The notes beneath the pieces are model-generated. The model was given only the letters and a program-made list of their open reading frames with translations. It had not been told where the DNA came from and searched no databases. Source: JACJYM01 sp965230495 (lineage in GTDB: Bacteria; Bacteroidota; Bacteroidia; Chitinophagales; Saprospiraceae). From it: a stretch of 64,000 nt of DNA. Below are positions 17,247 through 25,988 of the stretch, in pieces; the stretch's first letter is position 1; every line of letters begins with the position of its first letter. A program made the position numbers and the translations under genes. The stretch is taken from positions 1,178,001 through 1,242,000 of the forward strand of contig OZ246004.1 in assembly GCA_965230495.1 (NCBI GenBank), in the 5' to 3' direction.

Positions 17247-17522
17247 TTTCAAGAGTTTTTAATTAGATAATTTTATAATTTAAGGTGTTTACTTTATGAC
17301 AAAAGAAATAAATGTGATCACATGCTTTGATGAATACAAAACGTCGAAATGATAAATATTTGACAATTAGTCTTTGGTGGTATCTCATAAGTTCTAACTC
17401 AATATAGGGAGATACTGAAGGGATAAAGTTCATTATTTTTCATTTTAACCATGTTATACGCGACAGTATAACTTCAAATATAAAAACGTGTGACTTGATT
17501 ACCAAAAAATTGAAGGAGAAGT
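17227..17522 (-). repeat. Upstream region of the CHAT module, copy 1, near-identical to 51091-51387
   Basis: This gene-free stretch precedes the copy 1 operon and matches the region before copy 2 with scattered substitutions. Three palindromic elements are kept in both: ATGTGATCACAT (17312-17323), GTATCTC...GAGATAC (17380-17415), and GTTATAC-N6-GTATAAC (17453-17472). The loop of the last differs between copies (GCGACA against TCAACA) while its arms are identical. No perfect TAnnTTTG box was found; a one-mismatch TTCTTTTG follows the first palindrome. The remaining 17523-17655 holds no recognised element besides an imperfect hairpin (17512-17541). Confidence 0.75.
17312..17323. promoter_or_regulatory. 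Perfect 12-bp palindrome ATGTGATCACAT, possible operator, copy 1
   Basis: A fully symmetric 12-mer, conserved at the same place (51176-51187) upstream of copy 2, about 65 nt before the surface-protein start. It resembles half-site spacing of a dimeric regulator and loosely a CRP-type TGTGA/TCACA site without the central spacer. The binding protein is unknown. Confidence 0.4.
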
Positions 17523-17655
17523 GATCTCTCACCTCCCCTTCCTCTCGGTTATATAGTTAAAATGCTTCTTACCTCATATAGTTTTTATGGTTGTTTAATT
17601 GTATAACTACATTTTATATATATTGTGACGAGAAATAATTACTTCGATTAATTTT

Positions 17656-18492
17656 ATGGTAATAAGATCGCTAAAAAACTCCTCTATTCCTCAAATCACT
17701 GATGTCTTCAATTTGGCGTTTTCGGATTATGAGATACCTTTTCAGCTCACCACTGAAGATGTAGAGAGAAAAATACGTCAGGAAGATCTGGATATGGATA
17801 TTTCTTATGGAGCCTTTGATAATGATAACCTTGTAGGTTTTATACTTCATGGAAAAAGATTGATTGACGATAAATTGACTTTCTATAATGCCGGTACAGG
17901 AGTAGTTCCTAAAGCCCGAGGGCAAAGGCTCACACGCCGCATTTACGATCAAGCTATAAGCGATTTTAAGAATGCTAAATACTACCAAGGAATACTAGAA
18001 GTATTAGTTGATAACCACACAGCTCTAAAGATTTATCAGGACGTAGGTTTTACTATTTCCAGAGAATTGGTGAACCTCACAGGAAATCTAAATATTTACC
18101 CTTCATCTGAATATATGGTACAAGAAACAGATTATTCTAATCTCTTAGAGAGTCCATCCAATTGGGAAGCTCTTCCTTCTTGGCAAAACCACATTAAATC
18201 TGTCGAAAACACCAACGATCAATACCTATATTTGTGTGTGATACAAAATGAAACAATAGCAGGATATGCCATATATCAGCCACTGAGAAAAAGAATCATA
18301 AGGCTGCATGTACAAGATGAATATAGAAATCAGTTGATTGGTAGCTCCATTCTTAAATATATATCCGATCAATACGATTCGACCATTAATTTTTCGAATA
18401 TTGACGCTAATGCTTCTAACGCTTTAGGATGGGTTGAGTCCAAGGGTTTCAAACGAAACATTATACAATACGAAATGAAAATTCAACTGTAG
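17656..18492 (+). CDS. GNAT family N-acetyltransferase (tandem GNAT fold)
   Basis: 278 residues. The first ~150 residues form a GNAT domain with the acetyl-CoA binding segment GVVPKARGQRLTRRIYDQAI (residues ~83-102) and the later NHTALKIYQDVGFTISREL. The second half (IAGYAIYQPLRKRIIRLHV, SNALGWVESKGF) looks like a further, degenerate GNAT unit. Such proteins transfer an acyl group from CoA to an amine; the substrate is unknown. Convergent with mqnD, with 10 bp between stops. Confidence 0.75.
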   Translation: MVIRSLKNSSIPQITDVFNLAFSDYEIPFQLTTEDVERKIRQEDLDMDISYGAFDNDNLVGFILHGKRLIDDKLTFYNAGTGVVPKARGQRLTRRIYDQAISDFKNAKYYQGILEVLVDNHTALKIYQDVGFTISRELVNLTGNLNIYPSSEYMVQETDYSNLLESPSNWEALPSWQNHIKSVENTNDQYLYLCVIQNETIAGYAIYQPLRKRIIRLHVQDEYRNQLIGSSILKYISDQYDSTINFSNIDANASNALGWVESKGFKRNIIQYEMKIQL

Positions 18493-18502
18493 AATTCACA
18501 GA

Positions 18503-19327
18503 TCAAACAAAATAGTCCTCAATCTCAATATCAGAAATTGTTCTTCCAAAATACTGTTGTGCCAATACTCGAATAGCCTCTTTCCCTTTTACTCCAATGT
18601 TCCGGCTATATTCATTTACGTATAAATCTATATGTGATCTCATTACGTCTTCATCCATTTCTTGGGCGTGTTGACGTATATAATTGATTCCTTTATTAGG
18701 ATTCTTAAAAGCATACTCTATACTTTTACTTAAAATGGTCTCTATCTCTAATTTGATATCACTCGGTAATTCTCTTTTGACCGCAATGCCTCCCAATGGG
18801 ATTGGAGAACCTGTTTGTTTTTCCCAATACTCTCCTAAATCAATAATTTTCTTTAACCCTTTCTCTTTATAAGTAAATCTGTTTTCATGAATAATTAGTC
18901 CTGCATCCATTTCTTTAGCTAGCACCTTATCCTCTATTTCACAAAACAAAAACTCTTTCCGCGTATTAGCTTTGGGATAAGCAAACGATAACAGATGATT
19001 AGCTGTCGTATTATAGCCCGGTATTGCAATACATAAGTCCTCTATATCTATATCAACAGTACCTGCAGTAATAAGAAGTGGTCCACAATTATGTCCCAAA
19101 GCACTTCCCACATTTAACAATTGATACTCTTCAATAACTTGTAAAAAAGTAGCGAAACTCAATTTTGTTAGAGTCAATCTTCCTTCTTTTGCCCAAATAT
19201 TAAGTTGTTCTACATCTTCTAAATGATAATCAAATTTCAATCCACCAGTATCAATTCGGTTATTAACGATAGCTTCGAACATGAAAGTGTCGTTGGGACA
19301 AGGACTAAAACCAAAATTAATTTTCAT
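18503..19327 (-). CDS. mqnD: 1,4-dihydroxy-6-naphthoate synthase (futalosine menaquinone pathway)
   Basis: 274 residues. The N-terminus FGFSPCPNDTFMFEAIV is the MqnD hallmark; TKLSFATFLQVIEEYQLL, GHNCGPLLI and GLIIHENRFTY complete the family pattern. MqnD converts cyclic dehypoxanthine futalosine to 1,4-dihydroxy-6-naphthoate, a late step of menaquinone synthesis from chorismate. The first enzyme of the pathway, MqnA, is encoded at 35637-36392, so the pathway genes are scattered. Single-gene unit. Confidence 0.9.
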   Translation of the reverse strand: MKINFGFSPCPNDTFMFEAIVNNRIDTGGLKFDYHLEDVEQLNIWAKEGRLTLTKLSFATFLQVIEEYQLLNVGSALGHNCGPLLITAGTVDIDIEDLCIAIPGYNTTANHLLSFAYPKANTRKEFLFCEIEDKVLAKEMDAGLIIHENRFTYKEKGLKKIIDLGEYWEKQTGSPIPLGGIAVKRELPSDIKLEIETILSKSIEYAFKNPNKGINYIRQHAQEMDEDVMRSHIDLYVNEYSRNIGVKGKEAIRVLAQQYFGRTISDIEIEDYFV

Positions 19328-19464
19328 ATGTTTTTCAAAATTTTATAAATGGCCATTGGACTCAGAAACTAATTTCTCCTGTAAACAAGAAACTTTATTT
19401 CAGGCTGACATCATCAATTATTCCATTATTATAACAAACCTCTCGCACTATGAACCATTTAGTA

Positions 19465-19472
19465 GTACTTTT
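19465..19472 (+). promoter_or_regulatory. -7 promoter box (TACTTTTG) before the pseudouridine synthase gene
   Basis: A full TAnnTTTG match, 63 nt before the ATG at 19536. The 208-bp gap from mqnD to this gene holds nothing else that I recognise. Confidence 0.35.
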
Positions 19473-19535
19473 GTGTTTTGAAAGGGTTTATCACTTTATA
19501 TTCCAAAGATAGACAAGTATAATTTTATTAAAGAA

Positions 19536-20240
19536 ATGGCTCGAAAAGAAAGAAGAGAAGACGTCATAGATGTTATTTACGAAGACAATCACCTTTTAGT
19601 TATCAATAAAAAAGGTGGAGAATTAGTTCAAGGAGATAAAACCGGAGATAAAACACTTCTTGACGATGCTAAGGCATATATAAAAGATAAGTATAATAAA
19701 CCCGGAGATGTTTTCTTGCATCCTGTTCATAGATTGGACCGACCTGTAAGTGGTGCGGTTATTTTTGCCAGAACAAGCAAAAGCTTAACTCGAATGAATG
19801 AAATTTTCAAACATAGAAAAATAAAAAAGGAATATTTAGCTATTGTAGAAAATCGTCCACCTGAGTATGAAGAGCGAATCACACATTATATACTAAAAGA
19901 CGAAACCAAAAATACTTCTAAAGCCTATGGGCATGAGAAAACCGGGGCGAAAAAAGCAATCTTAGATTACATACAGGTTGGAGATTTGCAAGAAATGTCA
20001 ATGTTAAAGGTGGTTCCGCTTACTGGAAGATCTCATCAAATAAGAGCACAGTTAAAAAAAATAGGTTGTCCTATAGTGGGAGACACCAAATATGGATCTG
20101 GACACAGAATTGACGATAGGTCCATATGTTTACATTGTTATCGTATGACTTTTATGCATCCTGTTAAAAAAGAAGAAATAGCAGTGCTCGCTCCTACTCC
20201 TGATACAAATCCATGGTTTAATTTTTCAATAGAAACATAG
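19536..20240 (+). CDS. RluA-family pseudouridine synthase
   Basis: 234 residues. The catalytic motif HPVHRLDRPVSGAVIFA (Asp of HRLD, about residue 69) is clear, with the RluA-type end motifs VPLTGRSHQIRAQL and GDTKYG. The enzyme isomerises uridine to pseudouridine in rRNA or tRNA. There is no S4 domain; the target site cannot be named. The TfoX-like gene starts 5 nt after its stop, so the three genes to 21116 probably form an operon. Confidence 0.9.
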   Translation: MARKERREDVIDVIYEDNHLLVINKKGGELVQGDKTGDKTLLDDAKAYIKDKYNKPGDVFLHPVHRLDRPVSGAVIFARTSKSLTRMNEIFKHRKIKKEYLAIVENRPPEYEERITHYILKDETKNTSKAYGHEKTGAKKAILDYIQVGDLQEMSMLKVVPLTGRSHQIRAQLKKIGCPIVGDTKYGSGHRIDDRSICLHCYRMTFMHPVKKEEIAVLAPTPDTNPWFNFSIET

Positions 20241-20244
20241 TTTT

Positions 20245-20610
20245 ATGGCTTACGACGAATTCACTGCTGATAGAATAAGACAAAATCTTAGTGATAAAGG
20301 TGTCTATTTTGAAGAGAAGAAAATGATGGGAGGACTATGTATCATGGTTGATGAAAAAATGTTAATGGGTGTTCTTTTTAATAAAAAAATTCAAAAGGAT
20401 CTTATCATGGCTCGTATTGGGCCTGATGCATATGAAAGTGCCTTGATTAAACCGGGATGCCTTCCTATGGATTTTACAGGACGTCCGATGAAAGGATTTG
20501 TCTTTATAACACCAGAAGGTTTTGACAGTGAATCTGATCTAGATTATTGGATTGACATGTGTCTCGTCTATAATCCCTTAGCCAAGTCAAGTAAAAAAAA
20601 GAAAAAATGA
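20245..20610 (+). CDS. TfoX N-terminal domain protein
   Basis: 121 residues matching the TfoX/Sxy N-terminal domain: KKMMGGLCIMVDEKMLMGVL, then ARIGPDAYESAL and DFTGRPMKGFVFI. In gammaproteobacteria the full TfoX controls competence, but stand-alone N-terminal-domain proteins are widespread and uncharacterised. A poly-Lys tail (SSKKKKK) ends the protein. The last four bases overlap the start of the GNAT gene (ATGA), so the two are translationally coupled. Confidence 0.85.
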   Translation: MAYDEFTADRIRQNLSDKGVYFEEKKMMGGLCIMVDEKMLMGVLFNKKIQKDLIMARIGPDAYESALIKPGCLPMDFTGRPMKGFVFITPEGFDSESDLDYWIDMCLVYNPLAKSSKKKKK

Positions 20611-21116
20611 TCACTACTATTAGAAAGTGGCAATTATCAGATGTTGAAAATCTAGCTACACTTGCCAATAATAAAGAGATAGCAAACAATCTTACAGATA
20701 GGTTTCCTCATCCATATACTGAAGAACACGCCCTAAATTTTATTAAAACTAATATTGAACATAACCCTACTCAAGTATTCGCAATTGATTTTGAAGGAAA
20801 AGCCGTTGGTGGTATTGGGATACATCCATTAGAAGATATTTTTCAAAAAAATGCTGAATTAGGATATTGGGTTGCACAACCATATTGGGGTAAAGGAATA
20901 ATTACCCGATCTATTGAACAAATAGTATCGCATACATTTGATAATTTTGATATTCAAAGAATATTTGCTCGTCCTTTTGGGCGAAATATAGGGTCTCAAA
21001 AGGCTCTTGAAAAGTGTGGTTTCAAGTTAGAAGCAAAGTTCGTTGGCACATTATTTAAGAATGGAGTTTACGAAGACGAACTTGTTTATGCAATCAGAAA
21101 ATCCGAAATTGTTTAA
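20607..21116 (+). CDS. GNAT family N-acetyltransferase, RimJ/RimL type
   Basis: 169 residues. The pattern TIRKWQLSDVENLATLANN..., GGIGIHPLEDIFQKNAELGYWVA, YWGKGIITRSI and GSQKALEKCGFKLEA (each shown in part) matches the Acetyltransf_3 group, which acetylates protein N-termini, ribosomal proteins or small amines. The start overlaps the TfoX-like gene by 4 nt. The stop shares TTAA (21113-21116) with the converging membrane-protein gene. Confidence 0.85.
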   Translation: MITTIRKWQLSDVENLATLANNKEIANNLTDRFPHPYTEEHALNFIKTNIEHNPTQVFAIDFEGKAVGGIGIHPLEDIFQKNAELGYWVAQPYWGKGIITRSIEQIVSHTFDNFDIQRIFARPFGRNIGSQKALEKCGFKLEAKFVGTLFKNGVYEDELVYAIRKSEIV

Positions 21117-21406
21117 CTGAATAACGCAAACAATAGAACCAACGCCAAGGGTAACCCGATACTCGCAATAATAATATCTCTTCGCAAAGGAGACATCGTT
21201 CTTGGAAATAAAAATCGTAGAAAATACTGAATGTAGATAAAAACCAAAGTATAAATTACAAATACTATCCATGAACCCAAATCCAACATCCATGCAAAAC
21301 TGTAATATCCCTCATCTATAAAAGCTAAAAATAATGTGGTAAGAATCGAGCTAATTACGATAAAACTAACATTGTTTTCTTTTTTTAAAGTTTGTAATAA
21401 TGCCAT
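21113..21406 (-). CDS. Small membrane protein of unknown function
   Basis: 97 residues with three hydrophobic segments (IVISSILTTLFLAFI, SWIVFVIYTLVFIYIQYFL, IIIASIGLPLALVLLFALF). No family recognised. It is expressed convergently with the GNAT gene, with overlapping stop codons. The short length and composition suggest an inner-membrane protein. Confidence 0.55.
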   Translation of the reverse strand: MALLQTLKKENNVSFIVISSILTTLFLAFIDEGYYSFAWMLDLGSWIVFVIYTLVFIYIQYFLRFLFPRTMSPLRRDIIIASIGLPLALVLLFALFS

Positions 21407-21557
21407 ATTCCAATTTTTAATTTGTAACGAATCTTTTAGAAAGGTTATTATTCCACTTCATAGTTTAAAACAATATTAAACATTTTAGTCTCGAAGTGTC
21501 GTAGACTCTCTACAAATGAAATGCATTATTCGACCAAATCTACATAAACAATTGTAT

Positions 21558-21565
21558 TATCTTTG
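21558..21565 (+). promoter_or_regulatory. -7 promoter box (TATCTTTG) of leuS
   Basis: A full TAnnTTTG match, 27 nt before the ATG at 21593. It also argues against an upstream in-frame start at 21563, which lies inside the box. Confidence 0.5.
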
Positions 21566-21592
21566 TGCCTTCAAAAATATATTGTTGTAGCT

Positions 21593-24445
21593 ATGCAATT
21601 AGAAGCTAAGAAAATAGAAGAAAAGTGGAAAAAAAATTGGAAATCAAATCAGACATATAAAGTCCTAAACGATTTCAATAAACCTAAATACTATGTATTA
21701 GATATGTTTCCTTATCCATCAGGGGCAGGTCTTCATGTAGGTCATCCTTTAGGTTACATTGCATCGGACATTTATGCACGGTATAAGAGACAATCAGGGT
21801 ACAATGTTTTACATCCTATGGGTTTTGATGCATTTGGCCTGCCGGCGGAACAATATGCCATTCAGACCGGGGTTCATCCTGAAGTTTCAACAGCCAAGAA
21901 TATTGCTATGTATAAAAAGCAATTGGAAAATATCGGGTTCAATTATGACTGGTCTAGAGAAGTGAATACAAGTGATCCCAAGTACTACAGATGGACTCAG
22001 TGGATATTTCTTCAATTATTCAATCACTATTATGATCTGGATTTGAATAAAGCTATGCCTATTGAAAAATTAATTAGTGCTTTTGAATCTGAAGGCAATA
22101 ACAATATAAATGCTAGTACTGCTCAGACAGACCTCTTTTCTAAGGAGGATTGGGGAAATTACTCGAACAAAGAGAAGGATGATATTCTCATGAATTACCG
22201 GTTGGCTTACCTAAAAATAGGTTATGTAAATTGGTGTGAAGCTTTGGGAACCGTTTTAGCCAATGACGAAGTAAAAGATGGACTTTCGGAAAGAGGTGGA
22301 TATCCTGTGGAAAGGAGAGCAATGAAACAATGGTCTCTGAGAATAACTGCCTATGCCGAAAGACTGTTAAACGGCCTCAATAATTTGACATGGTCTGATG
22401 CTCTGAAAACTATGCAGAGAAACTGGATAGGAAGATCTGAAGGAGCCCAAGTCTTTTTTGAAATAGAAGACAATAGCCAAAAAATAGAAATCTTCACCAC
22501 CCGACCTGATACTATTTATGGAGCCACGTTCATGGTACTAGCTCCAGAACATGAATTAGTAGAACAGTTGGTCTCTGAAGAACAACAACAAGAAATCTCT
22601 CAATACCTAGAATATGTAAGTAGTCGTTCGGATAGAGAACGTATGACCGATGTAAAAAAGGTCACAGGGGCTTTTACGGGTTCTTACGCAATTAATCCAT
22701 TTACTAATTCTAAGATTCCTATTTACATTGCTGAATATGTACTTAAGGATTATGGTACTGGTGCAATTATGGCTGTTCCAAGTGATGATGAAAGAGATCA
22801 TCGCTTCGCAGAAAAATTTGGTATTCCAATCATTGATGTAATTGATAAATCTAATTTTCCGAATGCAAAAATTGGTGACAAAGTCGGTACATTGATTAAT
22901 TCTGACACTTTCAATGGCATGAATGTTAAAGAAGCAATTCAAAAAATGTTTGCTGACTTAACAGAGAGAGGTATAGGTCGAAAAATGGTCAATTATAAAC
23001 TGAGAGATGCTAATTTTTCAAGACAACGATACTGGGGAGAGCCTATTCCTGTGAGTTATAATGAAGATGGGGTTTCTATAAGTGATGGTTATGAAAGCCT
23101 ACCTCTAGAATTACCCGCACTGGATGATTTTAAGCCTGCTTCTGGAGGGCATTCTCCTTTGGCCAGAGCAGTAGAATGGGTACAGAATAATGGCAAAACC
23201 AGAGAGACTGACACTATGCCCGGCTTTGCTGGATCAAGTTGGTATTTCTTAAGATATATGGATGCGATGAATTCTAATGAGTTTGCTTCCAAAGAAGCTT
23301 TATCCTATTGGAAAGAAGTAGATCTTTATGTTGGAGGGACGGAGCATGCTGTGGGACATCTGATGTATAGTAGGTTTTGGCATAAATTTCTCTACGACTT
23401 AGAGCTAGTTCCAACAAAAGAACCATTCAAAAAGTTGATTAACCAGGGAATGATTCAGGGAGTAATAGAATATCTATTTTTAAGAAAGGAAAAAGAAAAT
23501 GGTCAGTCCAAGTTTATGTGTGCCGGTTTAGTAGGAAATGAGGATGATTATGTTAAAATTCCTATTCATGTAGACTATGTAAGTGATTATGGATCAAATC
23601 ATTCTCATATCAATATAGCTGGTATATTAAAATTTATGGAATGGAGACCTGAATATAAAGATGCTGTATTTGAATGTAGTAAAGGTATTTATCATCAAGG
23701 GAAATTTACAGCGAAGGGAAATGAAAAAGATAGTTATTTGCTGACCCATTCTGAAGTTGGCAAAATGTCCAAAAGGTATTTTAATGTAGTCAATCCAGAT
23801 GATGTAATCGATAGATATGGAGCCGATTGTTTTAGAATGTACGAAATGTTCTTAGGACCCGTCGAGCAATCAAAACCATGGGATACTAAAGGGATTGACG
23901 GAGTGTGGAAGTTTCTAAACAAATTCCAATCCCTATATTTTAAGAATGATAACTTTCAACTGACGGATAGTGACCCATCCAAAGAAGAGCTAAAAATCTT
24001 ACACTCAACAATAAAAAAAGTCACCAAAGATATAGAGAATTTCTCCTTTAATACCGCAGTAAGTAGTTTCATGATATGCGTTAATGATCTTAAAAAATTG
24101 GGATCTTCCAATAAACTTGTTCTTACAGAACTTTGTAAACTAATAGCACCTTTTGCTCCTTTTATAAGTGAAGAACTTTGGTCTCTTATGGGTAATACGA
24201 CATCTGTTCATCATTCAGAATATCCTATTCATAATGATGAATTTTTAGTAGAAAGTGAAGTGCTATACCCCATTTGTATTAATGGTAAAAAAAGACTTGA
24301 GAAAAACTACCCTTCTGAAATCAATCCAAAAGAGATCGAAGAAGATGTAATGAAAATGGAAGAATTAAAAAAATGGTATGAGGGCAAGCAAATATTAAAG
24401 GTTATTATCGTGCCAAAAAGAATGGTCAATTTGGTTGTAAAATAA
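21593..24445 (+). CDS. leuS: Leucyl-tRNA synthetase
   Basis: About 950 residues. The class I HIGH motif is seen as AGLHVGHPLGY near residue 45, the CP1 editing domain as TTRPDTIYGATF, and KMSKR near residue 725. The enzyme charges tRNA-Leu with leucine and edits mischarged species. The insertion before KMSKS (QGVIEYLFLRKEKENG... to the KMSKR) is long, as is usual in Bacteroidota LeuRS. The start at 21593 fits the family N-terminus (MQLEAKKIEEKW) and the upstream promoter box. Single-gene unit. Confidence 0.95.
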   Translation: MQLEAKKIEEKWKKNWKSNQTYKVLNDFNKPKYYVLDMFPYPSGAGLHVGHPLGYIASDIYARYKRQSGYNVLHPMGFDAFGLPAEQYAIQTGVHPEVSTAKNIAMYKKQLENIGFNYDWSREVNTSDPKYYRWTQWIFLQLFNHYYDLDLNKAMPIEKLISAFESEGNNNINASTAQTDLFSKEDWGNYSNKEKDDILMNYRLAYLKIGYVNWCEALGTVLANDEVKDGLSERGGYPVERRAMKQWSLRITAYAERLLNGLNNLTWSDALKTMQRNWIGRSEGAQVFFEIEDNSQKIEIFTTRPDTIYGATFMVLAPEHELVEQLVSEEQQQEISQYLEYVSSRSDRERMTDVKKVTGAFTGSYAINPFTNSKIPIYIAEYVLKDYGTGAIMAVPSDDERDHRFAEKFGIPIIDVIDKSNFPNAKIGDKVGTLINSDTFNGMNVKEAIQKMFADLTERGIGRKMVNYKLRDANFSRQRYWGEPIPVSYNEDGVSISDGYESLPLELPALDDFKPASGGHSPLARAVEWVQNNGKTRETDTMPGFAGSSWYFLRYMDAMNSNEFASKEALSYWKEVDLYVGGTEHAVGHLMYSRFWHKFLYDLELVPTKEPFKKLINQGMIQGVIEYLFLRKEKENGQSKFMCAGLVGNEDDYVKIPIHVDYVSDYGSNHSHINIAGILKFMEWRPEYKDAVFECSKGIYHQGKFTAKGNEKDSYLLTHSEVGKMSKRYFNVVNPDDVIDRYGADCFRMYEMFLGPVEQSKPWDTKGIDGVWKFLNKFQSLYFKNDNFQLTDSDPSKEELKILHSTIKKVTKDIENFSFNTAVSSFMICVNDLKKLGSSNKLVLTELCKLIAPFAPFISEELWSLMGNTTSVHHSEYPIHNDEFLVESEVLYPICINGKKRLEKNYPSEINPKEIEEDVMKMEELKKWYEGKQILKVIIVPKRMVNLVVK

Positions 24446-24723
24446 ACTATTGAAAGCTACTAATACTTTCTTTTATAGAATCAAAGAAAAATATAAAAAT
24501 CGCGAGAACAATAAATAATAACATCATAGTAGTCTGTTTCAATGACAAATATATATTATAATTATTTATAATATGTAATATGAGGTTCTAAAATTTGAAA
24601 CCGTTGCAATCAAGTGAAGCTTAGAAGCTTCATAAATTATTACTTCCTTAGGATTATATATGAGTTTATTCTTAATATTATTATACTTTTGTACTCTTAT
24701 TTTTTAACTAAATACTCTTCCGT
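24446..24723 (+). other. 278-bp AT-rich gap between leuS and metK
   Basis: The gap contains a perfect inverted repeat TGAAGCTT-AG-AAGCTTCA (24615-24632) and a -7 box near its end. No open frame of note. I looked for a SAM riboswitch because metK follows, but found no convincing SAM-I or SAM-II core. Confidence 0.5.
24684..24691 (+). promoter_or_regulatory. -7 promoter box (TACTTTTG) of metK
   Basis: A full TAnnTTTG match, 32 nt before the metK ATG at 24724. Confidence 0.45.
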
Positions 24724-25980
24724 ATGCCGTATTTATTTACGTCGGAATCTGTTTCTGAAGGACATCCTGACAAAGTTGCTGATCAAATATCAGATGCTCT
24801 CGTTGATCATTTTCTTGCTTTTGACCCCGATTCTAAAATTGCTTGTGAAACATTAGTTACTACTGGACAAGTAGTTTTAGCGGGAGAAGTTAAGTCTAAA
24901 ACTTATTTGGATGTTCAACAAATAGCTCGTGATGTGATAGAGAGAATAGGTTATACCAAATCCGAATACATGTTCGAAGCCAATTCTTGTGGTGTTTTTT
25001 CAGCTATCCATGAGCAATCCCCCGACATTAATAGAGGTGTTGATAAAAAGAATAAAGAAGAGCAAGGTGCAGGAGATCAAGGTATGATGTTTGGATATGC
25101 GACTAACGAGACGGAGAATTACATGCCCCTTGCCTTAGACCTTTCCCATCGAATATTATTGGTATTAGCGGATATTCGCAAAAAGGGCAAAAAAATGAAA
25201 TATCTAAGACCTGATGCTAAATCTCAGGTTACCATTGAATATAATGATAACAATCAGCCCATTAGAATAGATAGCATCGTAGTATCAACACAACATGATG
25301 ATTTTGATGAAGAAAAGAAAATGTTGTCTAAAATAAAAGATGATATTATCAATATTGTTATTCCTCAGGTCAAGAAGCAACTACCACAAAGAATTAAAAA
25401 GTTGTTCGATAATAAGATTGTTTATCATATTAATCCAACAGGAAAGTTTGTAATTGGAGGTCCTCATGGGGATACAGGGTTGACAGGAAGAAAAATTATA
25501 GTTGACACCTATGGCGGTAAGGGAGCTCATGGTGGTGGTGCTTTTAGTGGAAAGGATCCTAGTAAAGTGGATAGATCAGCCGCGTATGCGACAAGACATA
25601 TTGCGAAGAATATGGTTGCCTCAGGAATATGTGATGAAGTTTTGGTTCAGGTTTCCTATGCTATTGGTGTTGCCGAGCCAACAAACATATATGTAAATAC
25701 TTACGGTTCTGCCAAAATCGATCTTACAGACGGTGAAATAGCTAACAAAATTTATGATGTCTTTGACATGCGTCCCTATGCTATTGAAAAGAGATTAAAA
25801 CTGCGAACTCCCATATATAGTGAAACTGCGGCCTATGGTCATATGGGCAGAGAATCAGAAAGAAAAAGTGTAACTTTAATAGACGGATCCGGGAAAAAAG
25901 TAACGAAAAAAGTAGAAACTTTTACTTGGGAAAAACTAGACTATGTGAAAAAACTTCAGAAAAAGTTTAATATCAAATAG
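24724..25980 (+). CDS. metK: S-adenosylmethionine synthetase
   Basis: 418 residues. The N-terminal ESVSEGHPDKVADQISDA, the hexapeptide GAGDQG in EQGAGDQGMMFGYA, and GGGAFSGKDPSKVDRSAAYA are the three diagnostic MetK motifs. It condenses methionine and ATP to SAM, the methyl donor. The length is slightly above the ~385-residue norm, with a Lys-rich stretch in the middle, as in other Bacteroidota. Convergent with hscA, 8 bp apart. Confidence 0.97.
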   Translation: MPYLFTSESVSEGHPDKVADQISDALVDHFLAFDPDSKIACETLVTTGQVVLAGEVKSKTYLDVQQIARDVIERIGYTKSEYMFEANSCGVFSAIHEQSPDINRGVDKKNKEEQGAGDQGMMFGYATNETENYMPLALDLSHRILLVLADIRKKGKKMKYLRPDAKSQVTIEYNDNNQPIRIDSIVVSTQHDDFDEEKKMLSKIKDDIINIVIPQVKKQLPQRIKKLFDNKIVYHINPTGKFVIGGPHGDTGLTGRKIIVDTYGGKGAHGGGAFSGKDPSKVDRSAAYATRHIAKNMVASGICDEVLVQVSYAIGVAEPTNIYVNTYGSAKIDLTDGEIANKIYDVFDMRPYAIEKRLKLRTPIYSETAAYGHMGRESERKSVTLIDGSGKKVTKKVETFTWEKLDYVKKLQKKFNIK

Positions 25981-25988
25981 TACCAGTA

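Noticed and set aside
17512..17541. Imperfect hairpin followed by T-run on the minus strand as a terminator
   Set aside because: There is no minus-strand gene upstream of it to terminate, and two mismatches break the stem; copy 2 does not keep the same structure.
24446..24723. Possible SAM riboswitch before metK (AACCGTTGCAA segment and nearby 8-bp inverted repeat)
   Set aside because: The SAM-II-like loop is only partly matched, the enclosing stem would be four base pairs, and a promoter box lies downstream of it. Evidence is too weak to call a riboswitch.
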